DNA of 23,884 nucleotides from JACPLA01 sp964602055 (GCA_964602055.1 CAZRPU010000036.1:1-23884), one strand, 5' to 3'. Shown: positions 13,146 through 21,736, numbered from the stretch's first letter. A program made the numbers and translations. Notes: a model not told the origin generated them from the sequence alone.

Positions 13146-14658
13146 GAAAAAACACGGAAAAATCAGTTTTGCTCCTGCATGGTTCCTGTGTGTCGGCCTC
13201 TTCATGGTCGGCGTTTCACTTCCTCTTAGCGCGCAGAGAAAGACCGCAGAAAAGAAAGCAACCGGTCCCGGGGCAATGATCAAAGAATCCTCTGTTGATT
13301 ACCAGCTCTGGGAAGGATTTCTTCTGATCAGGAAGGCAAATGCGGGAGAGCCTGCTGCACAGCATGAACTGGCGATCAGATATTTGCAGGGAAAAGGATT
13401 TGAGGCAGACACGCTCAAAGCTCTTTCATGGATGCAGAAAGCAGCGGAGCAGGGGTTTGATCTGGCGAGCTACAACCTTGGCATCTTCACGATGAACGGA
13501 TGGGGGACTGCGTGGAATCCGTTTGACTCATACCGGCATTTCCAGAAGGCTGCCACGAAAGCAATGCCGGAGGCGCAGTTTGTCCTCGGTTTGATCCTGA
13601 CGGAGAATCTCGTCGTCGCCCAAAACTGGGCCGAAGCTTACGCCTTAATCAAGAAAGCAGCCTTGCAGGATTTCGAACCGGCAAAAAAAGCGCTTGTGGA
13701 ATTCCGGAGGCGGGGTATATCGGATTCCAGCAGAACAACCGATCGCACCAGCGCCGATTCGGCGGCAAGGCCGATATTCCTCGATTTTCATGTCGACACG
13801 ACGTCGCAGATTGACGAAAAGTTCTTGCTCCATGAGCTTGCGCGTGAGGCGGGGCCGGAGTTGAAAAAGGCGCTCGGCGTAACGGACAATGCGGAATCCG
13901 CCGTCATCAAGGATGCGACCGCGTTCGCCATGATCGAGCGGGCAGCCCGGGCGGGGAGTCCGGAAGCATTGACGTTGCTTGGGCGGCTCTTCGAAAAAGG
14001 CATCGGCGTCCCGCTCGACCCCATCGAGGCAAGTACCTACTATGTACGGGCAATGCGTTTAGAATCGGGAAGAGCCCGCGAGCTGTTATGGAACCTGGTC
14101 CAGGAACCGGAATATCTGGAGAATCTGGAACATGCATCGAAGGCGCATGACCCGCGGGCGCAGTTCGTGTGGGCCGGGATTGTGGCTGCACGGTTCGACC
14201 AACGGCTCTCCGGAGAACAAGCGCTGGCTCTTCTGCAATTGTCCTCAAATCAGAATTACGTTGATGCCGTTATTGAGATGGGCCTGTGCTATCAATCAGG
14301 CCGATGGACCAAGCAGGATAGGGCCAGGGCAAAAGAATTGTGGCGGACAGCTGCCGCCATGGGAAGCCGGGAGGCCTCGGTGCGGCTGGCAGCATTGAAA
14401 CTTTTTGACCCGGAAGCAACGGACGATCTTCGTCCTGTCATCAGGTTTCTGCTGGCCGAGGTGCAGGATGGGTCGCTCCTTGCACAGGTAGCCCTCGCCT
14501 ACAGCTACGAGGCTGGGAGGGGGGTTGCGCAAAGCAGGACAGAAGCCGCACGCCTCTATCGCAACGCGGCCCAGCGCGGAAGTACCAGTTCCTATGACGC
14601 TTTACGACGGATGCATGACGCGATCCGGCCGCCCGGAAAGGAATTCGAGATTCCCTGA
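13144..14658 (+). CDS. Exported Sel1-repeat protein
   Basis: 504 aa with a signal peptide (1-30: KKHGK basic start, hydrophobic core, PLSAQ end), so it is probably periplasmic. Sel1-like (SLR) helical repeats occur in two groups: about 68-185 (AAQHELAIRYLQGKGFEADT, ASYNLGIFTMNGWGT, AQFVLGLILTE) and about 262-490 (ALTLLGRLFEKGIGV, AQFVWAGIVAARF, AVIEMGLCYQSGRW, AQVALAYSYEAGRGV). The two are separated by a polar linker (about 186-260) rich in Ser, Asp and Arg. SLR proteins are protein-interaction scaffolds, often in envelope signalling; the partner here is unknown. It begins a two-gene plus-strand unit with the flavoprotein 21 bases downstream and is divergent from the alpha/beta hydrolase. No Shine-Dalgarno is seen before the ATG. 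Confidence 0.9.
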   Translation: MKKHGKISFAPAWFLCVGLFMVGVSLPLSAQRKTAEKKATGPGAMIKESSVDYQLWEGFLLIRKANAGEPAAQHELAIRYLQGKGFEADTLKALSWMQKAAEQGFDLASYNLGIFTMNGWGTAWNPFDSYRHFQKAATKAMPEAQFVLGLILTENLVVAQNWAEAYALIKKAALQDFEPAKKALVEFRRRGISDSSRTTDRTSADSAARPIFLDFHVDTTSQIDEKFLLHELAREAGPELKKALGVTDNAESAVIKDATAFAMIERAARAGSPEALTLLGRLFEKGIGVPLDPIEASTYYVRAMRLESGRARELLWNLVQEPEYLENLEHASKAHDPRAQFVWAGIVAARFDQRLSGEQALALLQLSSNQNYVDAVIEMGLCYQSGRWTKQDRARAKELWRTAAAMGSREASVRLAALKLFDPEATDDLRPVIRFLLAEVQDGSLLAQVALAYSYEAGRGVAQSRTEAARLYRNAAQRGSTSSYDALRRMHDAIRPPGKEFEIP

Positions 14659-14669
14659 TGAGGAGAATT

Positions 14670-14674
14670 GAGGA
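14670..14674 (+). promoter_or_regulatory. Shine-Dalgarno of the flavoprotein gene
   Basis: GAGGA lies five bases before the ATG at 14680. A further AGGAG (14661-14665) sits two bases before an in-frame TTG at 14668, which is too close to serve it. The spacing favours ATG 14680 as the start. Confidence 0.55.
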
Positions 14675-14679
14675 TTTCC

Positions 14680-15855
14680 ATGAGTGATACCGTCGTCGAT
14701 GTCCTCGTGGCCGGGGCGGGTGCGGCTGGACTGATGTGCGCCATCGAAGCCGGAAAACGATCGCGTTCCGTGCTTGTGGCGGAACGGAACGAAGCCATAG
14801 GGGAAAAGATCCGGATCTCCGGAGGGGGAAGATGCAATTTTACCAATCTGTTTGCCGATGCCGGCAACTACCTTTCCGAAAACCCCCACTTCTGCAAGTC
14901 TGCACTGGCTCGCTTTTCGACGGGCGATTTCATCAACATGGTTGAACGGCACGACATCGCCTATCACGAGAAAACGAAGGGGCAGCTGTTTTGTGACAAG
15001 AGTTCCGCCGAGGTCATTCGCATGCTGGAGAAAGAATGTGAATCGGGAGGCGTAAAGATAGTCACTGGCTGCCATATCGAATCGGTTGCACTGGAAAACG
15101 GGTTTGTTCTTGCGACAAATCATGGGACAATCCGGTCCAATGCTCTGGTCATCGCCACGGGTGGGCTTTCCCTTCCTCAGCTCGGAGCAACAAATTTCGG
15201 CTACAAGATCGCCGAACAGTTTGGCCTGGCCGTAACGACTCTTCGTCCGGGGCTCGTTCCGTTGAAATTCCACCCTGAAGACCTCAGGATCTTTGGGGAG
15301 CTTTCCGGTGTCTCACTCGATGCCCGCGTCACGTGTGGAGAGGCGAGCTTTCGGGAGAACATTCTCTTCACCCACAGGGGAATCAGCGGCCCGGCAATTC
15401 TTCAGGTGTCTTCCTTCTGGAAGGAGGGAATGGAACTCTCCATTGATCTTTTTCCCGAAGAGGATTCCGCAGGGTTTCTGCTCAGTCATCATACGAGCAA
15501 AGCGTCCGTAGAGAAAATCCTGGCGGAAAAACTGCCGAAGAGATTCGCCGAACAATGGTGCATGGTTATGGGCCTGAAGAAGCCCATTAATCAATGCAGC
15601 AGGAAAGAAGTGGAAGGGATTTCGAAGATGCTCGGTGATTGGCGATTGAAGCCTGTCGCAAGCGAGGGATTCGGCAAAGCGGAGGTGACGGTGGGGGGAA
15701 TCAGCACCTCAGAGCTTTCCTCGAAAACGATGGAATCAAAGCGTGTGGCGGGGTTGTACTTCGTTGGCGAAGTAGTGGACGTGACGGGATGGCTGGGGGG
15801 ATACAATTTTCAATGGGCCTGGTCTTCGGGCTGGGTCGCCGGACAGTACTGTTGA
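14680..15855 (+). CDS. BaiN/HI0933 (YhiN)-family FAD-dependent oxidoreductase
   Basis: A cytosolic flavoprotein of the HI0933/BaiN family, 391 aa, the usual length. The FAD-binding dinucleotide fold starts at the N-terminus with VAGAGAAGLMCA (GxGxxG at 12-17) and an acidic end of strand 2 (VAERN). The family signature GEKIRISGGGRCNFTN follows. ATGGLSLPQLGATNFGYKIA closes the first FAD segment. The C-terminal VDVTGWLGGYNFQWAWSSG is the second FAD-contact motif. Members of this family include bile-acid-modifying enzymes in gut bacteria, but most are uncharacterised, and no substrate can be named here. The start at ATG 14680 is favoured by GAGGA spacing. It follows the Sel1 gene by 21 bases, so the two are probably co-transcribed, and it converges on the metallo-beta-lactamase-fold gene. 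Confidence 0.93.
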   Translation: MSDTVVDVLVAGAGAAGLMCAIEAGKRSRSVLVAERNEAIGEKIRISGGGRCNFTNLFADAGNYLSENPHFCKSALARFSTGDFINMVERHDIAYHEKTKGQLFCDKSSAEVIRMLEKECESGGVKIVTGCHIESVALENGFVLATNHGTIRSNALVIATGGLSLPQLGATNFGYKIAEQFGLAVTTLRPGLVPLKFHPEDLRIFGELSGVSLDARVTCGEASFRENILFTHRGISGPAILQVSSFWKEGMELSIDLFPEEDSAGFLLSHHTSKASVEKILAEKLPKRFAEQWCMVMGLKKPINQCSRKEVEGISKMLGDWRLKPVASEGFGKAEVTVGGISTSELSSKTMESKRVAGLYFVGEVVDVTGWLGGYNFQWAWSSGWVAGQYC

Positions 15856-15875
15856 GGAATCAAGAGGTGATTTCG

Positions 15876-15898
15876 GAAACCTGGCCGCAGGCTTTTTC
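15876..15898. terminator. Possible weak terminator between convergent genes
   Basis: In the 65-base gap between two converging genes, GAAACCTG - GCCG - CAGGCTTTTTC can fold as a short stem (CCTG/CAGG, extended by GAAA/TTTC around one bulged C) followed by T residues on the plus strand. The stem is short, so this is only a candidate for the end of the Sel1-flavoprotein transcript. Confidence 0.35.
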
Positions 15899-15920
15899 GC
15901 ACAACCAAGGAAGCATTGAA

Positions 15921-16682
15921 TCACAGATCCATTCCTTCCCCATTTTCCAGAATTTTCACCCTGTCTGACAATCCCGCTCTTTGGGCCTCTTCCCGCAGCA
16001 GTTGAGGCGGCTCGCTCATCGGTTCATCACTGATCTTGAATGTACCCCAATGGATTGGTATGAGCACATTCGCCTTGCAGAGCCGGAACGCTTCGATGGC
16101 TGTACTTGGATTGAGATGAATATCCTTGAACCATTCAAGCGGTTTGTAGGCGCCGATCGGCAGGAGGGCTACATCGAGCGAAAATCGTTTCCCGATGTCT
16201 GAGAAAAAATATCCCGGCGCCGTATCTCCGCTGAAATAGACAGCCTTTCCGTCTGCCTCGAAGACATAACCGGAAGCTTTAGACCTCCCGCGATTCCATG
16301 GGGTTCGCCCGCTGGCATGCCGGGCGGGAACGCACGTGATCCGGACATTCCCTTCTTTCACCGATTCCCACCACTGCAATTCATGAATAGGATCGAACCC
16401 GAGCCGCCTGGCATATCTTCCGTCTCCCGATGAAACGACCATTGACGGATGATCCCTTCGTCCGAGTTTTCGCAGGGTGCGAAAGTTCAAATGATCATAA
16501 TGGTTGTGCGAAACGGCAACGATATCGATGGATGGAAGAGAGTCGAATGGAATGCCGGGACGCTTGAGCCGCGGCAGAAAATAGGAAATGGAAAACGAGT
16601 ACACCGGATCGGTGAGAATCGTTGCTCCCCCCAATTCAACGAGAACGGTGGCGTGATTAATGAAGGTGATTCTGTCGGGCAT
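15921..16682 (-). CDS. Metallo-beta-lactamase-fold hydrolase, NAPE-PLD/UlaG-like
   Basis: A metal-dependent hydrolase of 253 aa. Metal ligands are visible: SHNHYDH (58-64), H122 in PARHASGR, D153 in YFSGDTAPG, and H211 in IPIHWGTF. The pattern HASGRTPWNRGRSKASGYVFE and the HWGTF end match the bacterial relatives of N-acyl-phosphatidylethanolamine phospholipase D and UlaG lactonase, and not true beta-lactamases. The substrate is unknown; phospholipid or lactone chemistry are possible. ATG 16682 (MPDRITFINHATVLVEL) is the family N-terminus. A longer open frame upstream overlaps the MOSC gene and is rejected. The gene starts 22 bases after the MOSC stop, so it is probably the last gene of the YbhB-hydrolase-MOSC unit. 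No Shine-Dalgarno is seen. Confidence 0.9.
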   Translation of the reverse strand: MPDRITFINHATVLVELGGATILTDPVYSFSISYFLPRLKRPGIPFDSLPSIDIVAVSHNHYDHLNFRTLRKLGRRDHPSMVVSSGDGRYARRLGFDPIHELQWWESVKEGNVRITCVPARHASGRTPWNRGRSKASGYVFEADGKAVYFSGDTAPGYFFSDIGKRFSLDVALLPIGAYKPLEWFKDIHLNPSTAIEAFRLCKANVLIPIHWGTFKISDEPMSEPPQLLREEAQRAGLSDRVKILENGEGMDL

Positions 16683-16704
16683 GATACATCGGATCGGAAG
16701 GTTG

Positions 16705-17505
16705 TCAGGCAAGGAGAGCGACAGTGTCTCCCACGCGCACGATGCCTTTGTTTCCATGAATCACGTTCTGCCCAAAATGCACTTTCCCATCATGGTTTCT
16801 GTATTGAGAAAGGGTTCGGAGAGGTTCATCGCCCCTGATTCCTGTCTTCTGATCGACCGTGACGGTTGCACAGCGGGAACATGGCTTAACGATGTGAAAT
16901 AACGCGGATCCTATCTGAATTCTTTTCCACGAATCCTCTTCGTATGGTCCACATCCGGAGATGACGATATTGGGTCGGAAGCGGTTCATGGGGACAGGCA
17001 CCTCCAGTCGCCGATTGAGATCGTGGAGGGAGGCCATGGAGATGAGCAAGAGGGGAAACGCATCGGCAAAACTGACCTGGTCTTCATGAACAGCGTAATC
17101 AGGATTCACTGGCCGGAAGGTCGAGTCAGGCATGTAGACCAGTTGACACGGAATTCCGAGGAACGAACTCACCCATGCATTTGCCTCCGAGTCTGCTCCC
17201 AGCGCGCCAACGGTGTCTTTCCAGATGTCGACCTGCCTGATGGTGTTTCCGCTCAATTCCAGGGGAATCCTCTGTTCGCTCATGCCGGCCGCGTGCAGAA
17301 CAAGATGATTAGCCTCCAGCCCGACCTCAATGAGCGCGAGGCGAGGGCATTCCCGCTGCGTGAGAAACCGGCCCGATGCATCGGCAATCATCCACCGTCG
17401 GTCGTACTGCAGTCCCCGGTCCACCAAGACCGCCTGATGAACCCGGATGCCGCGGCACGATTTGACGGGATAAATGTTAAGCTCGCTGAGGGTGAGACCT
17501 GCCAT
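16705..17505 (-). CDS. MOSC domain protein, YcbX/mARC type
   Basis: 266 aa. The N-terminal beta-barrel (MOSC_N, about 3-120: LSELNIYPVKSCRGI, LVDRGLQYDRRWMIAD) is followed by the MOSC domain (about 140-265) with FADAFPLLLISMASL, MNRFRPNIVISG and KPCSRCATVTVDQKTG. C212 in the CSRC motif is the usual molybdenum-ligand cysteine position, so this looks like a molybdenum-cofactor N-hydroxylate reductase of the YcbX/mARC type. Such enzymes reduce N-hydroxylated bases and amidoximes. The YcbX C-terminal ferredoxin domain is absent, so a separate electron donor is needed; none is visible nearby. The start overlaps the preceding serine hydrolase stop by one base (TAATG). Confidence 0.92.
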   Translation of the reverse strand: MAGLTLSELNIYPVKSCRGIRVHQAVLVDRGLQYDRRWMIADASGRFLTQRECPRLALIEVGLEANHLVLHAAGMSEQRIPLELSGNTIRQVDIWKDTVGALGADSEANAWVSSFLGIPCQLVYMPDSTFRPVNPDYAVHEDQVSFADAFPLLLISMASLHDLNRRLEVPVPMNRFRPNIVISGCGPYEEDSWKRIQIGSALFHIVKPCSRCATVTVDQKTGIRGDEPLRTLSQYRNHDGKVHFGQNVIHGNKGIVRVGDTVALLA

Positions 17506-18581
17506 TATTCGAGGTAGAACTCGGCGATGTCTTCTGCAAGAGGCAAAAGCTCGCCTTCATTCAGGTTTGTCAAGATGATGATGGACAGGTGTTGAACGGG
17601 ATATCGAACGTAGACGGTGCGAAACCCCCGCGTGCTTCCGGTATGAAGATGATGCGGAAACCTCCCCGAGAGGCTCAACTTCCACCCAAAGCCGTATTCG
17701 GTCTGTGATCCGTCGTTGAGTCTTGCAGGAGTCCATCCCTGCCTCAAGAGATACAGAGGAATGAGGTATCCCACGGAAAGCGAATGGTCCCAGAGTAGCA
17801 GGTCGTCAACGGAGGAGTAGATTCCCCCGTCGCCCAGCACTGCGCTTGTCGTGCTCTGGTCGGTCATGATCCATCCGGTGTCGGCTTTCGAGTAGCCGTA
17901 CGCTCTGCTGGAAACCGATGATCGGCCTTCTTCGAAGGCGACGCTTTCACGCATTCCCAGGGGTACAAAGATCCTCTCGTGGAGAAAACGGGCAAAGGAC
18001 TGGCCCGACACTTTTTCGACGACCAGCGCCAAAAGGGCATAACCGGAATTGCTGTAGCGGTACTGGTCCCCCGGCTTGAAATACACCGAATCAGTCTTGC
18101 TGAGAAGGGTGAGAACGTCGTTGTCGTGCACCTGTACCGTTTGGGTATCCGGCAGCAATGTTTCGTAGTCGACGAGCCCCGAAGTGTGATTGAGCAAATG
18201 CCGGATGGTCACGCCGGATCCGTACTTCGGAAAAGAAGGAAAGAATTTTGTCAGCGGATCGTTCAGGGAAAGTCTTGACTCGCTCGCGAGAATCAGAATT
18301 GCCATGGCAGTAAACTGCTTGGTCAGGGAGGCAAGGCGGAAGTTTGTCGCCGATGTGATGGGTCTGCGTTCTTCAAGATTTGCAAGGCCAAAACTCTTTC
18401 GATAGAGAACGGTTCCGTTCCTGACCACGACGGCGCTTGCCCCGGGACCGTCCGGCACATCGTACTCCCGCAAGAGAACATCCACGAGTGCCTCTTTTTC
18501 AGCGGTTGTTCTCTGCGCCGTGCAGGAAGCCAGCGTGAGCGCGCAAAGGAGGGGCAGAAAGACGGCAATCCCTGCTTTCAT
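17505..18581 (-). CDS. Serine hydrolase lipoprotein, class C beta-lactamase / PBP-like
   Basis: 358 aa. The signal ends LTLASC, with C20 as the lipid-modified cysteine, so it is an envelope lipoprotein facing the periplasm or the surface. The penicillin-binding fold is complete: S85-LTK (SxxK nucleophile), Y176-SN (YxN), HTGSTRGF with H313-T-G315 (the HxG/KTG position), and NHTSGL (131-136). Such proteins can be D-aminopeptidases, esterases or carboxypeptidases; antibiotic hydrolysis is not implied. It overlaps the YbhB-like gene upstream by four bases (ATGA) and the MOSC gene downstream by one, so these three are almost certainly cotranslated. A second serine hydrolase of this superfamily lies at the right edge. 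Confidence 0.93.
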   Translation of the reverse strand: MKAGIAVFLPLLCALTLASCTAQRTTAEKEALVDVLLREYDVPDGPGASAVVVRNGTVLYRKSFGLANLEERRPITSATNFRLASLTKQFTAMAILILASESRLSLNDPLTKFFPSFPKYGSGVTIRHLLNHTSGLVDYETLLPDTQTVQVHDNDVLTLLSKTDSVYFKPGDQYRYSNSGYALLALVVEKVSGQSFARFLHERIFVPLGMRESVAFEEGRSSVSSRAYGYSKADTGWIMTDQSTTSAVLGDGGIYSSVDDLLLWDHSLSVGYLIPLYLLRQGWTPARLNDGSQTEYGFGWKLSLSGRFPHHLHTGSTRGFRTVYVRYPVQHLSIIILTNLNEGELLPLAEDIAEFYLE

Positions 18582-19030
18582 CGTTGATAGGTTCCCATGA
18601 GTTGTGCCTCGGCCAGAACGTGTCCCTTCATGGCCTTTTCGATCTCATTCCTCGTCGTTCCCGGATCGAGGAGGAGCTCAGTGTCAAGCGCATAGATCTT
18701 AAAAAAATATCGGTGTCTTCCGCCTGGAGGGCAAGGTCCGCCGTATCCGATTTCCCTGAAGTCGTTCAAGCCCTGCCGCGCGCCATTCGGGATCGTTCTC
18801 GTTTTCTTGATGTTTTCAGGAAGGGCGGCTGCACTATGAGGGATGTTGAAGAGTATCCAGTGAACCCATGTTCCGCGGGGTGCATCGGGATCTTCAACGA
18901 TGAGGGCAATCGATTTTGTCTTGCCGGGCGTATCGGACCACTGGAGGGGGGGTGAGATGTTCGGTCCATCGCACGTGTACTGCTTTGGTATCGGGTCCCC
19001 CTGCTTGAAGGCAATGCTCGTAAGATCCAT
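18578..19030 (-). CDS. YbhB/YbcL-family PEBP-like (Raf kinase inhibitor-like) protein
   Basis: 150 aa from the ATG at 19030. The PEBP fold is clear: CDGPNISPPLQWSDTP (about 20-35), the anion-pocket motif DPDAPRGTWVHWILFNIP (about 47-64), and YGGPCPPGGRHRYFFKIYAL (about 95-114). Eukaryotic PEBPs bind phospholipid and kinases; bacterial YbhB/YbcL have unknown ligands, so no kinase role is implied. No signal peptide is present, so it should be cytosolic. GGAGG five bases before ATG 19030 decides the start; an ATG at 19042 would put that SD inside the coding region. It follows the ABC exporter by 19 bases and overlaps the lipoprotein hydrolase by four. Confidence 0.92.
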   Translation of the reverse strand: MDLTSIAFKQGDPIPKQYTCDGPNISPPLQWSDTPGKTKSIALIVEDPDAPRGTWVHWILFNIPHSAAALPENIKKTRTIPNGARQGLNDFREIGYGGPCPPGGRHRYFFKIYALDTELLLDPGTTRNEIEKAMKGHVLAEAQLMGTYQR

Positions 19031-19034
19031 GATG

Positions 19035-19040
19035 CCCTCC
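19035..19040 (-). promoter_or_regulatory. Shine-Dalgarno deciding the YbhB-like start
   Basis: Read on the minus strand this is GGAGGG; its GGAGG core ends five bases before the ATG at 19030. It supports MDLTSIAF as the N-terminus, instead of the upstream ATG at 19042. Confidence 0.7.
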
Positions 19041-19049
19041 ATCAGTTGG

Positions 19050-20843
19050 TTAGTTGCGAACGACGTTCTTCGCTCCTTCGACGGCTGCGCGCAAAAAGCC
19101 GTCTTCCCGTTCCCCTATCTGTTGGCGCCACATCGCGTAGTACAATCCTTTGAGCTCCAAAAGCTGTTCATGCTTTCCCGACTCGATGATGTTCCCTTTC
19201 TCAAGCACAAAGATCCGGTCTGCATGCATGACCGTCGACAGGCGGTGAGCGATGATGATCGTCATGAGGTCCTTCCTGCGGGAGATCGCACGCACGGTAT
19301 CGCTGATCTCCTCCTCCGTCAAAGAATCGAGGGAAGAGGTTGCCTCGTCGAACACGAGCAGCTCCGGCTTCCGGAGGAGAGCCCTTGCGATGGAAAGCCT
19401 CTGTTTCTCGCCCCCCGAGACCTTGACGCCCCCCTCCCCGATAACGGTGTCGAGGCCTTTGGCGGCTCGGGCCAGCAAGGGCTGGCAGGCGGCCTTGTTG
19501 AGCACATCGATGCACTCAGCATCCGAGGCATGAGGATTAACGAACAGGAGATTCTCCCTGATGGTCCCGGAAAACAACTGCGTATCCTGGGTGACGAATC
19601 CGATGTGCTCGCGCACCTGATCGAGATCCGTTTCCGTGTGCGAAGCCGCGTTATAGCGGATAGTTCCAGTTTGCGGCCGATAGAGCCCTACCAACAATTT
19701 GACCAGCGTTGTCTTTCCCGAACCTGAAGGTCCGACGAACGCAACGGTATCACCGCGGGTGAGCGAAAACGAAATGTGAGAAAGCGCGTTTCCCCTTCCC
19801 GAAAGATGCCTGAAGCTGACATCTTCAAAAGCAAGCGTATTGACGGATTGCACGTTGACCGGTGCGAGGGGTTTCGCTTCTTTCGGGATGCCAAGGATGT
19901 CCTGAAAATTTTTCAGCGATACCTCTGCCTCACGGTAGATATTGATAATATTTCCCAATTCCTGCAGCGGGCCGAAAATAAAGAACGAGTAGATCCACAA
20001 TGCAAAAAACTGACCAACAGTAATCTGCTGAGCATAGATCATATACAGCATCATGAAGAGAATGCACGTTCGCAGAAAATTCACGGTCGTCCCCTGAACA
20101 AAACTCAGGCTGCGGATATAACGTACTTTCTTCAGTTCCAGTTGAAGAATCTTGTCGGTGGTTCCGTTGAGGCGACCGATTTCCTGTTTCGCGAGTCCAA
20201 GGCTTTTAACCAGCTCGATATTGCGGAGAGATTCCGTTGTCGAACCGGCGAGAGCGGTGGTTTCGGCAACAATGGTCTTTTGAACCGCCTTGATCCGTTT
20301 GCTGAGGGCCCAGCTCAGGACGCCCAAAATGGGGGCGGTCGCGAAGTACACGGGAGCAATGACCCAATGAACGCTGAACGCGTAGATCATCACAAACACA
20401 AGGCCGACAAGAGTGGTGAAGAGGATATTGATGGATGCTGAGATCAGCCTCTCGGTGTCCGTCCGCACTTTCTGAAGCTTCCCAAGCGTTTCACCGCTCC
20501 GTTGATCCTCGAACACCTGGTAGGGAAGTTCCAGCGAGTGGCCGAGCCCATCCGAATAAATACGGGCCCCGATGCGCTGGGTAATCACGTTGATGAAGTA
20601 GTCCTGAAAATTCTTTGCAACGCGTGAAACGAAGGCAACACCGACAGCAGCGGCGAGCAGCAAGAGGACCCCATTGAAAAATTCCCCTGCTTCGTATTTT
20701 TGGAATTGAGTTGCGTATTCATCGATGACATAACGAAAAATCAGAGGATCCAACAGGGAAAATGTCTGGTTCACCGCCGCCAAAAAAAGAGCTAGGGCGA
20801 CATACTTCCAGAATTCCCTGAGATATGCCAACAGCAGTTTCAT
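19050..20843 (-). CDS. ABC exporter half-transporter (MsbA-like membrane plus ATPase)
   Basis: 597 aa, a fused transmembrane and nucleotide-binding domain that should work as a homodimer in the inner membrane. Membrane helices are visible near 13-33, 56-74, 138-160, 160-180, 256-271 and 277-296. The ATPase has Walker A GPSGSGKT (371-378), Q-loop VTQDTQLF (417-424), signature VSGGEKQR (475-482), Walker B LLVFDEA (495-501) and H-loop H533. The signature starts with Val in place of Leu, a common variant. The substrate is unknown; lipid, lipopolysaccharide or drug export are all possible. It starts 61 bases after the ABM-fold gene and is followed by the YbhB gene. No second transporter subunit is present, which fits a homodimer. 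Confidence 0.95.
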   Translation of the reverse strand: MKLLLAYLREFWKYVALALFLAAVNQTFSLLDPLIFRYVIDEYATQFQKYEAGEFFNGVLLLLAAAVGVAFVSRVAKNFQDYFINVITQRIGARIYSDGLGHSLELPYQVFEDQRSGETLGKLQKVRTDTERLISASINILFTTLVGLVFVMIYAFSVHWVIAPVYFATAPILGVLSWALSKRIKAVQKTIVAETTALAGSTTESLRNIELVKSLGLAKQEIGRLNGTTDKILQLELKKVRYIRSLSFVQGTTVNFLRTCILFMMLYMIYAQQITVGQFFALWIYSFFIFGPLQELGNIINIYREAEVSLKNFQDILGIPKEAKPLAPVNVQSVNTLAFEDVSFRHLSGRGNALSHISFSLTRGDTVAFVGPSGSGKTTLVKLLVGLYRPQTGTIRYNAASHTETDLDQVREHIGFVTQDTQLFSGTIRENLLFVNPHASDAECIDVLNKAACQPLLARAAKGLDTVIGEGGVKVSGGEKQRLSIARALLRKPELLVFDEATSSLDSLTEEEISDTVRAISRRKDLMTIIIAHRLSTVMHADRIFVLEKGNIIESGKHEQLLELKGLYYAMWRQQIGEREDGFLRAAVEGAKNVVRN

Positions 20844-20904
20844 CGTTTGGTGTTCGGCGTGCCAGGGAAGATAGGAAATTCGATGGTGAGATGCAGGAAC
20901 GCAG

Positions 20905-21216
20905 TCATTGCTTTTGATGAAGGTCGAGAAAAGAACCCACCCGCTGTTCCGATGTGGTCAACACAGAATGCCGGGAATCGATGCGCTCGTATTCTTTTTT
21001 GCTGTCGTTCATGAACGATTCGTACGACTCCCTGTCCACCCAGCGGTCGATGGTCACATAGTCCGACGGATGATGCGCATCGTGGAGAAGTTCGGTCCCG
21101 TGATAACCGGGCGCTGTGCGGAACAATCGCACCCATTCGCCCTGAACGCCGTATGCCAGTTCGAAGTCCCGCTCTTTTCCCTCCTTCACCGAATAGTGCC
21201 AGATGACGATGAACAT
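20905..21216 (-). CDS. ABM-fold (antibiotic biosynthesis monooxygenase-like) protein, 103 aa
   Basis: A small cytosolic protein that reads as a dimeric alpha-beta ferredoxin-like barrel (ABM) domain. MFIVIWHYSVKEGKERDFELAY opens with the first strand and helix, then APGYHGTELLHDAHHPSDYVTIDRWVDRESYESFM follows. HDAHHP and the DRW...SYESF block are typical of ABM-like proteins. Members range from heme oxygenases and polyketide monooxygenases to stress proteins without enzymatic activity, so a catalytic role is not certain. Its ATG begins one base after the HEAT-repeat stop, so the two are cotranslated. The position between the decarboxylase/HEAT pair and an ABC exporter is suggestive of small-molecule chemistry, but this is inference. 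Confidence 0.82.
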   Translation of the reverse strand: MFIVIWHYSVKEGKERDFELAYGVQGEWVRLFRTAPGYHGTELLHDAHHPSDYVTIDRWVDRESYESFMNDSKKEYERIDSRHSVLTTSEQRVGSFLDLHQKQ

Positions 21217-21217
21217 G

Positions 21218-21736
21218 TCAGGAAGAGGAGAGGTTTGCCAGAAGTTTCTTCCCCCGGGCCTTCATCGCAGGGGTTCCGGTTTCTGTAAGATCTTTCAGCT
21301 GCTTCACAATCGAAGGCTTCAGCTTTGCGTCTTTCAGGGCAATATCCCCAAGTGCCTGCATGGCAAACGTACGAACGATGCTGCTTTTGTCCTTCAGATA
21401 TTCCTGGAGAATCGCGATCAGGCGCGTCCGCTCGGCACGCGTCCATTCCACTCTCGAAAAAAGCTGCGCGGCATGCCACCGGATTTCCTGCTGGTTTATG
21501 AGGGCCACTTTGGTCAGAAGTTTCTTCTTGAGCGATTGCAGAAGGATGGGATTGTGAACGGTTACTTTTTCGACCGCGTCAGCCGCCCGCATGCGCACAA
21601 TCGGATCATCGGAAAGCATCCCGCTGAACAAATCGGGAAACAGTTTTGGGTTTGCCAGGACATCGGCGGCAACCTCGAGAGAGTTTCCTATCGACCGGCG
21701 ATCGCCGCCCGTGAGGCGCTTGAGAAGGGGTTTCAT
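21218..21736 (-). CDS. HEAT-repeat protein, 172 aa
   Basis: A helical-repeat protein with no signal peptide. HEAT-like helix pairs include DLFSGMLSDDPIVRMRAADAVEKVT (about 35-59), INQQEIRWHAAQLFSRVEW (about 80-98), LQEYLKDKSSIVRTFAMQALGDIAL (about 110-134) and DLTETGTPAMKARGKKLLANL (about 149-169). The IVR...A and G-P-A-M-K-A-R-G helix starts are characteristic. Such proteins are adaptors or phycobilin-lyase-type scaffolds; no lyase motif is seen. It overlaps the decarboxylase stop by four bases (ATGA) and precedes the ABM gene by one base, so the three are very likely made together. Confidence 0.85.
   Translation of the reverse strand: MKPLLKRLTGGDRRSIGNSLEVAADVLANPKLFPDLFSGMLSDDPIVRMRAADAVEKVTVHNPILLQSLKKKLLTKVALINQQEIRWHAAQLFSRVEWTRAERTRLIAILQEYLKDKSSIVRTFAMQALGDIALKDAKLKPSIVKQLKDLTETGTPAMKARGKKLLANLSSS

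Noticed and set aside
13071..13283. N-terminal extension of the alpha/beta hydrolase
   Set aside because: It runs antisense through the Sel1 signal peptide, lacks homology to the family, and the GTG at 13070 has AAGGAG.
16683..16757. Longer start of the MBL-fold protein
   Set aside because: It overlaps the 3' end of the MOSC gene, and the family's N-terminus begins at MPDRITF.
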